Source: Pipra filicauda (taxonomy: Eukaryota > Chordata > Aves > Passeriformes > Pipridae). From it: a stretch of DNA of 64,000 nt. Under the pieces are notes generated by a model that was given only the letters and a program-made list of their open reading frames with translations, searched no databases and was not told the origin of the DNA. The position numbers and the translations under genes are program-made. Where the stretch lies: contig NW_024104379.1 of the NCBI RefSeq assembly GCF_003945595.2, positions 124,001 to 188,000 on the forward strand, given 5' to 3'. Each line of letters begins with the position of its first letter. Positions within the stretch are counted from its first letter, which is position 1. Below are positions 46,250-57,700 of this stretch, one piece after another.

Positions 46250-48178
46250 TGCATGAAGCGCTGGCAGGGGTCAGGAATAATTTTTCTTCCAGCTCAAAAG
46301 AGTCACTGACTCAGAACACTTCCCCCATTGTGCTGCTCTACCAGCACAAACCATGACAGGTAGAGACCCTCCTGCATCCTTCTCCTCTGCTCCTGCCACC
46401 TCTGTGTCTGGGCTCAGATTTTAACTTAGCTCTGTGTGGAGTTTTACCTCTGCCCCAGGCACATATCACCCGCTGAGGCCTATGTGCCAATCCCACGGTA
46501 TGGAATCTAGCCCTGCCTCTGTCACTCGCTCCTGCCAGGCCGAACTTGGCGCTCAGCAGCCTGTGCCCCATGGGACTCTGTTCAAACACATTCCTGGGCA
46601 CAGACACAACCTGAACAAGCTCTCTCTCCGGCAGCTCTGCTTTTCCCACTCCCATCTAAGCACAGTCATGCTTGCCAGCAGCTTGAGCACACTAAGAATG
46701 GAAAGGAAAGGCCAGTGTTTCACCTCTATGTGGCCCAAAACCTTCCTTCACCTAAGTAACTTCCTAGCTCTTCTTTGCCAGGCAATGCAGCACTGCAGAA
46801 ACACCACGGTGCCTCGCAGACACTTTATTGTTCTTGCATCTAGAACTTCGTGTCTTTTGGGGGGGATTATTGAGGGAAGAGGCTGTTTAAAGAGAAACAT
46901 TATGTTTTACTCTTACATTCCTTTTCTTCTTGCTCTTCCCTCCTCTTTTACTTGAAAGTTACTTCCTTTTATTACTACAGGATATGAAAGCAGTGCCACC
47001 CTTCCCTAAATCATCCAGGGTTTCCTTCACAAAGACTGCACGTGTACTTTGCTCCTTCTGTGAAGGAGTGCAAAGAGGAGAGAGAGTATAACACGGAAAA
47101 GGTTTGAAGATTGCTGACCTTTAACTAATTTAAGCACAAGAACAATTCAGCTGCTCCAGGGGGTAAATTCAAATAATTTTTAACCAGCACTAGAGTGACG
47201 TATAGCGGAGAGAGAATGAAAAAATATTTTTGCCTACCTATATGGGGCAGACTCTGGCCAAAATTCATGCCCAGACCTTGGGCCAGTCTCCAATGAGCAA
47301 TAATGTGCATCAAAGATTCTCAGATTAATACTGACCTGAGCTGAAACATCACACAGTGCAACACAGCTCTGGGCTGTCAGACTGCTGCTCTCCTAATTCT
47401 GGCTCCAAGTCAAACCTTGGCAAATTGGAGACCTCTGCCCTGGTGTGTAAGGAATCAGTCTGTACTGGCTGCAGCTCCAGCACAGAATTAAGGTGAGGTC
47501 TGTGGCTCTCCGATATGAATGCAGCAGTTGGGTAGCAGCCTACAGCCCCTTATCTCCCCCTCCAAGAAATCTGCCCTGCCCTAATTTTTTTCCCTCTTTT
47601 ACCAACGGTTCACCCTCCCCTTTTCCTCCTCTCACAGCCCCTCACCCTCTTGCTCCCTTTTGGGTCCATCTTTTGCTCTCAACACCTTTTCCTCCAGCCT
47701 CTCCCATGACAATGCTGCTCATGAGTCCAGGATGGTCTGTATTCAGGGCACAATTTCTTCCATCAAAACCAGCCTCCACCTGTGGTTGACAGCTCAAGTC
47801 TTGCTTACTCTAGGGCCATGGGTTGAGCAGTTAATTGGTAAAGAGGTATATTGTGAATAAGGAAAGATGTCAATGAACACCACTTCCAATACCAGAACCC
47901 TCTCTTCTGCAACATACAGCACAAAACTTATTGGAAACTCACTGGGGCAGGGATTTCCCCACAGTATGTGGAAGTCCTCTTTAGGGAGAAGCCAGTCTGT
48001 GGTGAGTTACCAACTGAAATGCTCCAATGAGTTGGTGGTGTGGGCTAAATACAGACCTGATTGCACATCCTCACCAGACATAGTTCTGAGAAGCAACTAG
48101 CGTGCCCTTGTTAAGGTCCATTAAAATCAAGCAATAGAACACAGGAGAGGTAAGTTTAAATAATCGGTGGTGTTCAGT
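46250..48178. other. Non-coding interval upstream of KCTD17
   Basis: I see no recognisable exon or repeat. The open frames here have biased composition and resemble no family. Confidence 0.4.
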
Positions 48179-48240
48179 CAAAGGTTGGGCTCAGTGATCT
48201 TGGAGGTCTTTTCCAACCTGAAAGTTTTATGATCCTACAG
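48179..48240 (+). mobile_element. CR1 3'-end fragment
   Basis: The segment runs through gatcttggaggtcttttcc and ends near ttttatgatcc, the usual 3' end of avian CR1 with decayed terminal octamers. Only about 60 bases remain, on the strand opposite to the CR1 copy at 15.8 kb. Confidence 0.75.
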
Positions 48241-51200
48241 CTGTTCCTCCCGCTTTGATGATAACTATATATAAAACACATCACAGAAACAGAAAAGAGC
48301 AAGCAAGAACTTACGTGGGGCTGTGTGATTGTGTAACACTGTAACACTGCTAAGTACCCGGTGAAATCACAGGGACCATTGCACAGACACACTGGGAGCA
48401 GGAAAAACTTGACAGCCATTGAATACTGGACTGAACAAGAGCAGAAGAGAACAGAGCAGAGGGTAAACTGAGAGTTTCTTGGTTCAGCAGCCAGCAGGCC
48501 TGCAGTGCAATCCTGCAAAAAGCTACACACACTGCAGCGCTCTGTACTTCCATTGCAGCCTGACAAGTCAGCTGTGCCCATGGCATATGATGCATCACTG
48601 ACATTGTGGAGCTGCTCTTAGGGAATTGTTGTATTGTGGAGCGGCAGTGGGAGCAGGTATCGCCGTGTGTTGGCATGGACAGTGTCACCACTCTGACAGG
48701 CTGGGAATACATATCTGGGATTATGTGGCATGAGGAATCAAAGAAACCAGGAAGAATTAGTCAACACATCCATGTAGGATTGGTGCCACTCTCTTTTCTA
48801 TAGGAAGCGGAGAGGGGAGGACAAGTAATGCTCTGACATTTTGCCATTAAGCCAACATGAACAGGCACAGAAAACAAAACTCCCTGCAATGGACTTGGAT
48901 GTGGGAGGAACATAGTTCACTTGCAGACAGTAGAGCCTTGCTCAACAGCTAGCTGAGCCAGGCATATTGGAGCAGAGAGAAAGGCCCCATGGCATGCAGG
49001 TGAGCTAATCTTTCTCCAGCTCCTTGTGCTGCATGAGGTCTGTGAGCAATGTACCTTTAGTGTGTAAAGTCTGAGTGTATATGTGCATCACTCGGCACCT
49101 TTGCTGGACGAGTGCTGGGAGAAGGAGAGAGAATGGTCATGTAGCACCCGGTTGCAAGCTGGGACCAGGAGAGATGGGAGGAACATGAAAAATCCCTGTA
49201 AGTAACAGCAATTACCATTGCTCATGCAGGGGTTGGGACAGTGGTGCTATAAAGAAGGGCTGCTTTAGAATCTGAAAAAGTTCGCAAGGGAACAAAAAGT
49301 TTACTGGGAAATGAAGTGTGAAATAGTGCAACCTGACTGCTAGGCAGCAGTAGGGAAGAGGGAGGAAGGTAGGTGACAAAGAAGACATGTGAGGAACAGT
49401 GGACTGTGGGATTATTTTTGACCAGACCAGACTGTTTTCACAGAGTCCAAAACTCTTTCAGGACAAAAGTATTGCAGATAGTAAAATTTATCAATAAACC
49501 AATAAAGAGTTTAGATGCTGGCCTGAGATTCTCAAATTTGTATAGAGAGCTGTAAAAACTCCAGTCTCAAGTTAGCCACAGGTCAGTGTGACCTTCCTCC
49601 TACATCATGGCTGTTGTTTAGGCTACTTATTGGCCACCATGAGCCCTATTCCACCAAAGATATGCTATTCCCATTTCCCTGTGGCAAATTTTCCACAGGA
49701 AAGTAATGAATGTTAGTAATTTGCATTGTACCAACTTCTCCCCAGCTTTCAGTTCCCATAGGAAACCCACCCACTGAGTCAGGAACATAAAGATCTGTAG
49801 AACATTTATAGTCCTGGTGCAAGTCCCCTCAGCTGTTCCATATGTCCAGTAGCATCTGCTATGGCTCAAAATAGGTTTTTGCAGTCTCCAGGCTTTGAAA
49901 ACATTGTCTTGGTCTTCACAACATTCCCAGCGCTTTGCCTGCATCACAAGAACAGCTCTCAGCTAAAGGAGGGAAAACATCGGAAGACACTCTTGGATAG
50001 ATTTTTGATACATGATGTAACAGGGCATACCCCAGAAAGACAAAGTATCTTGCTGTGGGAAAGCAGTTCTCAATTTCTGCTCTGTGAGGAAATCAAGCCA
50101 AAGCTATGCATCTGGTAAAAGATTTGCCAAAAGCTGGGACACCGAAGAATCACCGAGACTACGTAGCACAAAATTCAGCCTGGAGAAGAGCGGTTGAGTA
50201 TTGCCAACCTTGGCACACATACCAGAGAGGAGGAAGGGCCCTGCTAGATGTCATCCAGCCACACAGTCAAAATGTAGAGCAAGGGGAGAAGGAAACTTTT
50301 CATTTAGTTTGTGATCTCCAGATGGACGGATGGCCTGTGCCACACAGCTCCCTGAAACACAAACGACAGAGAAAAGCAGCTCAGTCTCAAGAGGAAGCAA
50401 AGAGATTCCCACTGATCCCAAGGACTGCTGGGTCAGTGGGAAAAAGAAACATAGTGCTTAAGCTGCATTGCCAAACATTCTGGAAGGACAAGCAAAAGCC
50501 AGCTCCCTCCACCCATTGCAAATGATTAACAAAGTATGAAACAATATGTCCATTTTCTCTAACAATTAAAATTTGCTGGAGAAACAGAGCCAGCACAGCC
50601 CTCTAGTTTGTATTTAGGAGTCTGGCCACATATTCACAAAATCAGTCTCAGTGTATACTAAAGGGTCACTTGTTTTAGACCCCTGTGCACTCTGGATACT
50701 CAGCACTTGCTGTAACACAAGCCCCAAGTCTCTGAACAGTTGGGTTGTTAGGCTGGCTGCAAGCAGGGAAATTGTGTGCTTTCAGTCACTGAGTAAAAAG
50801 AAGGGTCAGACCATATGTGTGAGTGGGGAGGACAGAGGAAGGAGTAAACTGGACAGTGAAACTCCTGCTTCCCAGGTGGTGAGCAGAAATAGAGTTTGCG
50901 TGCACGCAAGCCAGGAAGAAGCCAGAGCTGCAGCCAACAGAGACCAAAGGAAATGCAAAGAATAAACACTCAGGAAAAGGAAAGAATTCAATCCTTGCAA
51001 TCAATGGCTAGGAGGGTACCCTGCAAATCTCTGACAATAAGCACCCACTGCATCTCCTAGAAAGGACAATTCTGTCATCCGTAGATATGTACAGGTACCT
51101 GTTGCTGCAAGCCCAAGAGACAGAACTTGTCTCATTAATTTCTAAATTACTAGTGAGATGCAGGCTTTTTTGTGGGAGGGTTCTATGGTTTTTTGATTTG

Positions 51201-52147
51201 TTTTTTTTTTTTTTTCTAGAGAAGATCCTAGAAAGAACAAATTCTTGAACGTTATCAGGGATACCTGGTGTGCTTTCAGCTTTCAGATATAAAAGACAAT
51301 GGTCTTGGGGAAAAATAGGTGCCACTGTGGGCTATTCCTCTGTAGGTCTCAGTTCCCCTAAGCTTTTAGGGGAAGGTTACATGGTCTCATGGAAAGAATG
51401 AAAACATCCATGCAATCCATTTTCCACCGAATGAGGTGACATTCAGACTTGGAAGAAGAGAGCTGTAACTGACTAATGTTGACTTTCAGGCCAAGAAAGC
51501 AAATGGGCAAGGACTGAAAAGAGGAAGACAGTGCAAAGACCCAAAAGAGAGGCATGCCACTGTCTTTCCTGGATGAATGACCTTGTTGAGGGTAAGAGGC
51601 ATAGTTCTACTCACAGAGAGAAGAAAATACCTCATTTGAATCATCAAGACAAAGTGATCCCATAAAAGCAGAGTTCCTGAAAAGGAATCATCCAAACAAC
51701 ACTCACAAAAGATCCATTCAGCAGAAAGACCTTGAAACATATGTTTATTTACATTCTTTAAATCCCAGAATCTTTTCTTTTTCTCAAGGGGGATTTGGGA
51801 CCATGGGGGTACAAGGCTGGCTAAGTACACATTGCGGTTAGAGTCCAAGTAAAAGAAGAAATCCAAATTAAGTCTCTAGCCTAAGTGCCAACCTGAAAGC
51901 CATACTTCCTCCTTTTAACAGCCATGTCTTTCCACAAAGTTTTGAACTCAAAATGGCTATAAAGTGCATAGATGGCTTCTAGAACAGCGGCAGAGAGCTG
52001 GATTATGAGGCACAGTTATACAAGTATGACCATTCTATGAATGAACATGGTGGAATGTCCTGAGTCAGGAGCTTGGCTTGACTCAATTAATTCTCCATGC
52101 TGGCAGCAGCACTCTCTCCCTTCCATCCAATAGGGTAAAACAGGCAC
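48241..52147. other. Non-coding interval between KCTD17 and MPST
   Basis: I recognise no gene. The only simple feature is a T run near 51200-51217. A 3' UTR of MPST could extend into the right edge: a minus-strand AATAAA also occurs near 51742. Confidence 0.4.
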
Positions 52148-52250
52148 AGGATCACAGAATGGCAGAGGTTGGAAGTGACCTTGGGAGGACATCTGTTTCA
52201 CCCTACCTGCTCAAGCAGGGTCACCTAGAGCTGGCTGCCCAGAACTGCTC
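52148..52250 (-). mobile_element. CR1 3'-end fragment
   Basis: The plus strand reads atcacagaatggcagaggttggaagtgacctt followed by tgctcaagcagggtcacctagag, the reverse complement of the CR1 3' region. It lies just beyond the MPST stop and may form part of its 3' UTR. Confidence 0.8.
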
Positions 52251-52255
52251 TCATC

Positions 52256-52261
52256 TTTATT
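52256..52261 (-). terminator. Candidate MPST poly(A) signal
   Basis: TTTATT on the plus strand is AATAAA on the minus strand, about 170 bases after the MPST stop and at the edge of the CR1 fragment. Another copy near 51742 could be used instead. Confidence 0.4.
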
Positions 52262-52428
52262 CTCCTAAGCAGCAACAGTAGGGTAAGGAGAAAGTGCCCA
52301 AGCACCATGTGCGCATAATTGTTATCCAACATCTTCAGCTCAAGACACTTAACCAGGAATGTTAAACCCCTTTTCCAAATCCTGTTTCAAGGTACATTAC
52401 CTGCACAGCTGGGAGACAAAGCAGCTTA

Positions 52429-53902
52429 TTACACAGTCTTCCCCTTTCCCTCAGAAATAATATTTTCAGGCTGTGCCCGCATGTACCATTCCACCCAGGC
52501 CCCATCGTACACTGCAACATCTGGTTTGCCACAGAGGTATGCGCCCAGAACCACGTGGCAGGCAGTGACCCCAGAGCCACACGTGGCTACCACCGGCTTT
52601 GAGAGGTCCACCTTCTTCTCCTGGAACAGAGTGCGGATCTGCTCAGGGGTCTTCTCTAAGCCAGACTCTGTGAGGAAATCAGTGAAGGGGATGCTCGTCG
52701 ACCCAGGGACATGACCAGGCTCAATTCCTGGAGGAAAAACAATACAGATAGGAATTAACCTCTACTGTCTGGGACAAAGCTATTGCAAAACCTGCTCTGT
52801 TTCACTGGGAGGAATATTTATTGTTTAGTGTATTTTGTTAAAACAAAAACAGTTATTTTTGTTAAACTTTTCTTTACTAGATTACTGATTACTCAGGAAG
52901 GATGGCTCTAACCCTCAGGTTACCACATGGACACAACCACATCTTTCTCCCACATCTTTCTCCACATCAGAGCAACCCACATTGATGAAGCACTTCCACA
53001 GGCTGATCTGAGGCGAAGAGCAGCACCAGTACATGGAGAGACCAATTAATATCTTTCAAGGTGTATGGAAAGCTATGTTCCTCATTCCAGCCTCTCATGG
53101 GAAAAAAAAAATACGTGACTTCCCCACTCCTGAATTTTCAAAGAGTAGCACTTGCTAGTCAAAAGGAGAGGAGGACAGGTGGACACACTGCCTCAAGTCC
53201 CATACCATAAGGGACAACCATATTCATTACCTCTACAGGAGTCAAAGTGATGGGCACCTTAAATAAAGACCTTTTTTAAAATGTCAGTGTCTCAGAAGGC
53301 ACATTACCATCTCGGGGCTCTGGCTCTACTCCCCGGAACCGTCCTGCAGCACGGGCATCTACTAGTTGGAAGCGACGGGAATCCAAGTTATCTAAGACAT
53401 CCTCATACGTTTTCACCAGGGACTTGTCCAAGGAGGCGTGGAACTCGCATGGAGCTACTTGGGTTTTCCCAGAGCTCAGCGCATTCCCCTCTCGCTTCCA
53501 GTTCTTCAGGCCACCATCCAGAAGGGAAACAGCTTCATGACCGAAGACCCGGAACATCCACCACACCCGGGGCGCTGAGAAGAGACCTTGGTCGCTGCCA
53601 TCATACACCACAACATGGGAATCATTCCCCACACCCAGCTTCCCCACATATTCGGCAAAGTCACTAGCCTTGGGCAACATGTGATCGTAAGGTGAGGTTC
53701 GGTCGCTGCACTGGTCAATGTCAAAGAAAACTGCACCAGGGATGTGGTGCTCCTCAAACTCCCTCTTTGGGTCACGCTTCATCTTTGGCAAATACCAGGA
53801 TGCATCCACGATTCTCAAGGCCAGCCCAGCTTGCTGGGACTTGATGGCTTCTGAAAGCCATTTTGCAGACACCAGTGCACGGTAAAGGAGTTGTTGCGAC
53901 AT
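52429..53902 (-). CDS. MPST: 3-mercaptopyruvate sulfurtransferase
   Basis: Moves sulfur from 3-mercaptopyruvate (from cysteine) to thiol acceptors in cytosol and mitochondria, and is a source of hydrogen sulfide. Two coding exons, 53308-53902 and 52429-52727, splice in phase 1 and give 297 aa, the human length. Both rhodanese domains are present. [19 protein letters not shown] and [15 protein letters not shown] match MPST and not TST. The active-site loop CGSGVTACH holds C248, the human catalytic position; TST has CRKGVTA there. The ATG at 53902 ([15 protein letters not shown]) aligns with the human start. An in-frame GTG at 53956 only extends the frame. An acceptor ending at 53961 means the 5' UTR begins in an upstream exon, probably the one ending at 54404. 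It faces TST across a GC-rich promoter. Confidence 0.96.
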
Positions 53903-54403
53903 CACTCCGGAGTCTTGGTCGAGATTAGCCAATTCCTGAAGTCTGCCTGAATCCACCTGTCTGCAAAAGGTAGAAAGTCAAAAATTAGAAACCAGCCTTT
54001 CAAAAAGCAAATGGACTAAGATTCATGTTGGGACCTCTGGCTGCACTGAGGTGCTGGCTAAGCCTACGACGAGGAGCTTGAAGTACTCCAGCCCTGAAAG
54101 TAGTTTCACAGAGCTCAGCCCAAACCCTGCCCCGAGCGGGACAGCCACGGCAATCCTGCCCTGCGCCCAGCTCACCTGGCCCCTCCACCTCCAGGCACCC
54201 CAGCCAGCGCTGACAGCAGCCAGAGGGGCGTGGGGCAGCCCCAGAGACCGAGTGTCCTGGGGCGAGGCACGGCCCCACGACCAGGAGGGCTCTGCCCCAC
54301 GGCTGTGCCCGCCCCGCAGCACACCTGCAGCCGGGGCCCCGCCGCCTCCCTCTGCGAGCTCCCCGTCCCGACGGGGCCGCGGTTCCCTCCGCGCCGCCCG
54401 TAC

Positions 54404-54440
54404 CTCCGCGCTGGGCCTCAGTGCCCGCCAGCCATGGCCG
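54404..54440 (-). other. Probable untranslated first exon of MPST (5' edge uncertain)
   Basis: A good minus-strand donor (CGCGGAG/GTACGG) lies at 54403-54404 inside the CpG-rich region and could join the acceptor at 53961. The transcription start is not visible in sequence alone, so the right boundary is only indicative. Confidence 0.4.
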
Positions 54441-54606
54441 CTGCCGGAGGGCGGGAGCGGGAGCGCTCCCAGCGGGCCGGTCCCGGCGCCGCCACCGCCT
54501 CCGCGCCGCCCCTCGGCCGCGCCTCCCGCCCGCGGCCCTGCCGCCATTTCGTGCGCGTGTAAGGGTTGCGGGGTCCCGGTCGCGGCGCCCCCGCCCGTCC
54601 CTGGAG

Positions 54607-55192
54607 ATGGCGCGGCAGGGGCTTAGCCGGGCGCTGGTCTCCGCCGCCTGGCTGTCGGAGGCGGTGCGGGCCGGGCGGGTGGGGTCCGGCCTGCGGGTGC
54701 TGGACGCCTCCTGGTACCCCCCGAAGGAGCGAAACGCCCGTCAAGAGTTCAAAGAGAGGCACATCCCCGGGGCGTCATTCTTCGACATCGAGGAGTGCCG
54801 GGACAAGTCCTCCCCCTACGACTTCATGCTGCCCAGCGAGTCCCACTTCGCCGACTACGTGGGGCGGCTGGGTGTCAGCAATGACACCCACGTGGTGGTG
54901 TACGACGGGGACGAGGTGGGCACTTTCTACGCCCCCCGCGCCTGGTGGATGTTCCGGGCCTTTGGGCACAAGGAGGTCTCTGTGCTAAACGGTGGCTTCA
55001 AGAACTGGGTGAAGGAGGGGCACCCCGTCACGGCAGAGGTCAGCCAGCCCACCCCTGCTGTCTTCAAGGCCAGGCTAAATAGAGCCCTGGTGAAGACTTT
55101 TGAGGAGATGGTACAGAACGTGTCGTCCATAAAGTTCCAGGTGGTGGATTCCCGCCCTGAGGGCCGGTTCCGGGGGACCGAGCTGGACCAAG
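54607..55192 (+). CDS. TST: Thiosulfate sulfurtransferase (rhodanese), first coding exon only
   Basis: Mitochondrial enzyme that transfers sulfane sulfur from thiosulfate to cyanide and other acceptors. The exon starts ATGGCGCGGCAG and runs to a donor at 55193 (CCAAG/GTAATG). It encodes 195 complete codons and ends in phase 1, as the matching MPST exon does. [40 protein letters not shown] and [18 protein letters not shown] are TST-like, and position and strand match human TST. It covers the N-terminal rhodanese domain and the start of the second. The exon with the catalytic CRKGVTA loop was not found in the remaining 8.8 kb, so the gene continues outside the window or is incomplete. The long in-frame extension upstream of 54607 is CpG-island sequence and not supported as coding. 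Confidence 0.92.
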
Positions 55193-56944
55193 GTAATGGA
55201 GGTGGGAGCGGCATCTGCCCCAGAGCAGGATGAGTGTCAATACTAGTCTGGGTGTAACAGCTCCTGGCAGCTGGCAAACAGATTTTCCTAATGCACAGGC
55301 ATGCCTCACCCTGACTTGTTGATTTACCTTAAAGGATCCGCAGTTGAGCGTTCAGATCCCAGTGCCATCACAGAATACTTTTGTTGCAGTTGGCTATAAA
55401 GCTGTAGGAGGAAATAGGAGAAGAGGGCTGCAGTCATTTGGTTCCAAGATCCTCCATCCCACACACTGCAGAAGTTTATCAGTCAGAATGCAAACATGAG
55501 AGCTAAGAGCTCCCAGGGGATTGTTCAGGGTCCTATCTACCACCAGCAGACACACAAAAACTATCAGTATTCATACAGGCACCTCTCACCATAATGAATG
55601 CACCAGCAAAAGCCAAGGTTTTAGGTAATACAATAACCCAAGGGACATTCTTCTTATCGCTCTGATTCCCAGCAAATAGATAACTTGCCTGAGCTGATCT
55701 TTGTTCTTTGGCTTAACTAAGAAAAGCCCAAAACCTTTACCAAATGTATGGAGTGTCAGCCTCTCTCTTTTGGATGCCCCAAGTTACAGGAACAAAAATT
55801 GATTTTGTTACCTTGGTCAAACACTGGATGCACAAGCAGCAGGGGTGGGAGAAATCCTGCGCAGTGGGGTCAGCTGGTACAGCAACGTGCCTGGAATGAA
55901 ATTCAAGTTGGTTGGTAAAGGAGACCCTTGCTGTGTAATTTAAGCCTTGGTATATCCCAGAATAACTTCTCCAAAAGGGTGTAAAAGAAACTTCCCTGAC
56001 TGACCGTTCCGGAGGCACTCCAGCAGTCACACTCCCACAACCAGAGACTTTACCTGCTGGAACTAAAGCCCCTTTGCAGCAGGCAGCTCCAGTGAACCAA
56101 CAGGTGCCCTGCTTGACCCCTTACACATACCACACTCACACAGGTTTTCCTTACCGGCTCAACCCTGGGTTTCCCTTAGCAAAGTCTCAAAAGCCTAGTT
56201 CCATAAAGCGTAGTAACACAGAAACGGTTTGAGCTGGTGCCTCCGAGGAGAGAGCACAAACAAAGGAAATACTGGACTTTCATACCTTCACAGCCTAAGC
56301 ATGACAAAGTCTTGGCTCTTCCTCCAGTGTCCTCCGTTCCTGCCGTGTCTCTGAGTGTCCGGTCGCCTGGCTGGCACCACAGCTCCCCGTGCCCTTTTTT
56401 GTGCAAAGGATCAGCGCCAGTTCATGGCCTCTTGCCTCGGGCTTCCACCACCCAGAGCTCAACCTGCAGCTGACACTGCAGCTGCACATCAAGCTACCTG
56501 CACTGAATGCATTCCTCAGTAAGGGAATCACAGAAATGGTTTAAAAAAGGAATGCAGAGGTTTTAGAAGAAAGCACAGAAAAGCTCAGCAGCAGCTGTTG
56601 AGTCTGAGCAGAGCCCAGTGCTGCTGGAGCCGGCATGCTGTGGGCTTCTGCAATCCCCAGGCAGTGCTGCACTGCTGCCCTGCAGGTTGTTGGCATTCTG
56701 TTCTGGCTGTTTACTTAGTGTGTGCTGCTGTACAGCCAGTCAGTGTGACACCATGTCCTGAAATAAATTCCTGCATCCGCACCTCAGGAGTGTTTGGCTG
56801 TAAATGACTCTGCACGTGGTTTGCCCAAATGTCTCCAGTGAGACAAGTGTCTGTGCAAGACAATGTGGAAGGTGAGAAAGGTAATGGGAGTGATAGAGGA
56901 CAGTGTTGCAGGGTGAAAGGGGGAATTAGGCTTATTCTATTTCT
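55193..56944. other. TST intron (or 3' flank), 5' part
   Basis: I see no TST-like exon on the plus strand and no recognisable repeat. Composition falls quickly from the CpG island to ordinary AT content. Confidence 0.45.
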
Positions 56945-57700
56945 GTAGACAACAGGTTAGCATTAGCAAAGGCATATAGTGCTTTTGGAAAACTCCATAA
57001 AAGAGTATGGCATAATAAACACTTGAAGAAAAGCACCAGGATCAGTGTTTACAAAGCCATAGTGCTGTCCACTCTCTTATACGTTCCGAATCATGGGTCG
57101 TCTACCGCCACCACCTGCGTCTCCTAGAACGCTTCCATCAACGCTGCCTCCGTACAATCCTAAACATCCACTGGTCAGATTATGTGACCAATACATCTGT
57201 TTTAGAACAAGCAGCAGTCACTAGTATTGAGGCCATGTTGCTGAGAACACAGCTGCGTTGGGCAGGACGTGTCTCCGGGATGAAGGACCACCGCCTCCCT
57301 AAGATCTTGCTTTACGGTGAACTTGCCTCTGGATGCCACAAGAGAGGAGCCCCGAAGAAAAGATACAAGGACTCCCTGAAACAACATCTCAGCCTCGGCC
57401 ACATTGATCATCATAACTGGTCTACTCTGGCCTCAAATCGGGAGGCCTGGAGACACATCATCTATAACGCTACCGTTTCCTTTGAGAATGCACGCAGGAT
57501 CACCCTCGAGGAGAAAAGACAATGCAGAAAGAATCGTATCCTGCTGAATACACCACCTAAGGAGTCTTTCTGCTGTGCCTTTTGCAATCGGATGTGTCTG
57601 TCTCGTATTGGCCTCATAAGTCACCAGCGTGCCTGTAACAAACGTGGATAGAGCCTTCCTAAATCTTTGTTTGCGAAGCCTAGCCGTGATTTCTACATTC
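56945..57700 (+). mobile_element. Non-CR1 LINE, 3' part of the reverse-transcriptase ORF
   Basis: The frame from 56945 reads the end of a LINE polyprotein: VDNRLALAKAYSAFGKLHKR, then NKHLKKSTRISVYKAIVLST. A one-base loss near 57084 shifts the frame. It resumes through LRWAGRVSGMKDHRLPKILL, RGAPKKRYKDSLKQHL and HNWSTLASNREAWRH to a C-terminal zinc finger (CCAFCNRMCLSRIGLISHQR) and a stop at 57649-57651. About 235 codons have no stop other than the shift. A short 3' tail follows, and the edge at 57700 is approximate. I recall similar C-termini in retrotransposon proteins of fish, turtles and invertebrates, but cannot assign a clade. It differs clearly from CR1. The element is 5'-truncated and cannot be autonomous. 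Confidence 0.85.

Larger units (their letters stand above)
54090..55200. promoter_or_regulatory. CpG-rich bidirectional promoter of MPST and TST
   Basis: GC content and CpG density rise sharply from about 54090 through the TST first exon, densest around 54300-54720. The putative MPST untranslated exon and the TST start codon are only about 200 bases apart and point away from each other. No clear TATA box is visible, in keeping with a CpG-island promoter. Confidence 0.7.

Noticed and set aside
47493..48100. Series of short plus-strand frames between KCTD17 and MPST
   Set aside because: They are Pro/Ser/Phe rich, have no splice logic connecting them and resemble no known protein.
53281..53667. 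Plus-strand open frame inside MPST exon 1, and similar antisense frames in TST and KCTD17 exons
   Set aside because: These are shadows of real coding exons on the opposite strand.
52429..53902. Calling the minus-strand sulfurtransferase TST and the plus-strand one MPST
   Set aside because: The active-site loop CGSGVTA, the [15 protein letters not shown] stretch and human synteny all assign the minus-strand gene to MPST and the plus-strand gene to TST.
53903..53956. N-terminal extension of MPST to 53956
   Set aside because: The codon at 53954-53956 is GTG on the minus strand and lies just inside the splice acceptor. The ATG at 53902 aligns with the human start and gives the human length.
54421..54606. 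N-terminal extension of TST upstream of 54607
   Set aside because: The upstream frame is open because CpG-island sequence has few stops. The Arg/Pro/Ala-rich text has no family resemblance, and the ATG at 54607 begins directly before the conserved [10 protein letters not shown] segment.
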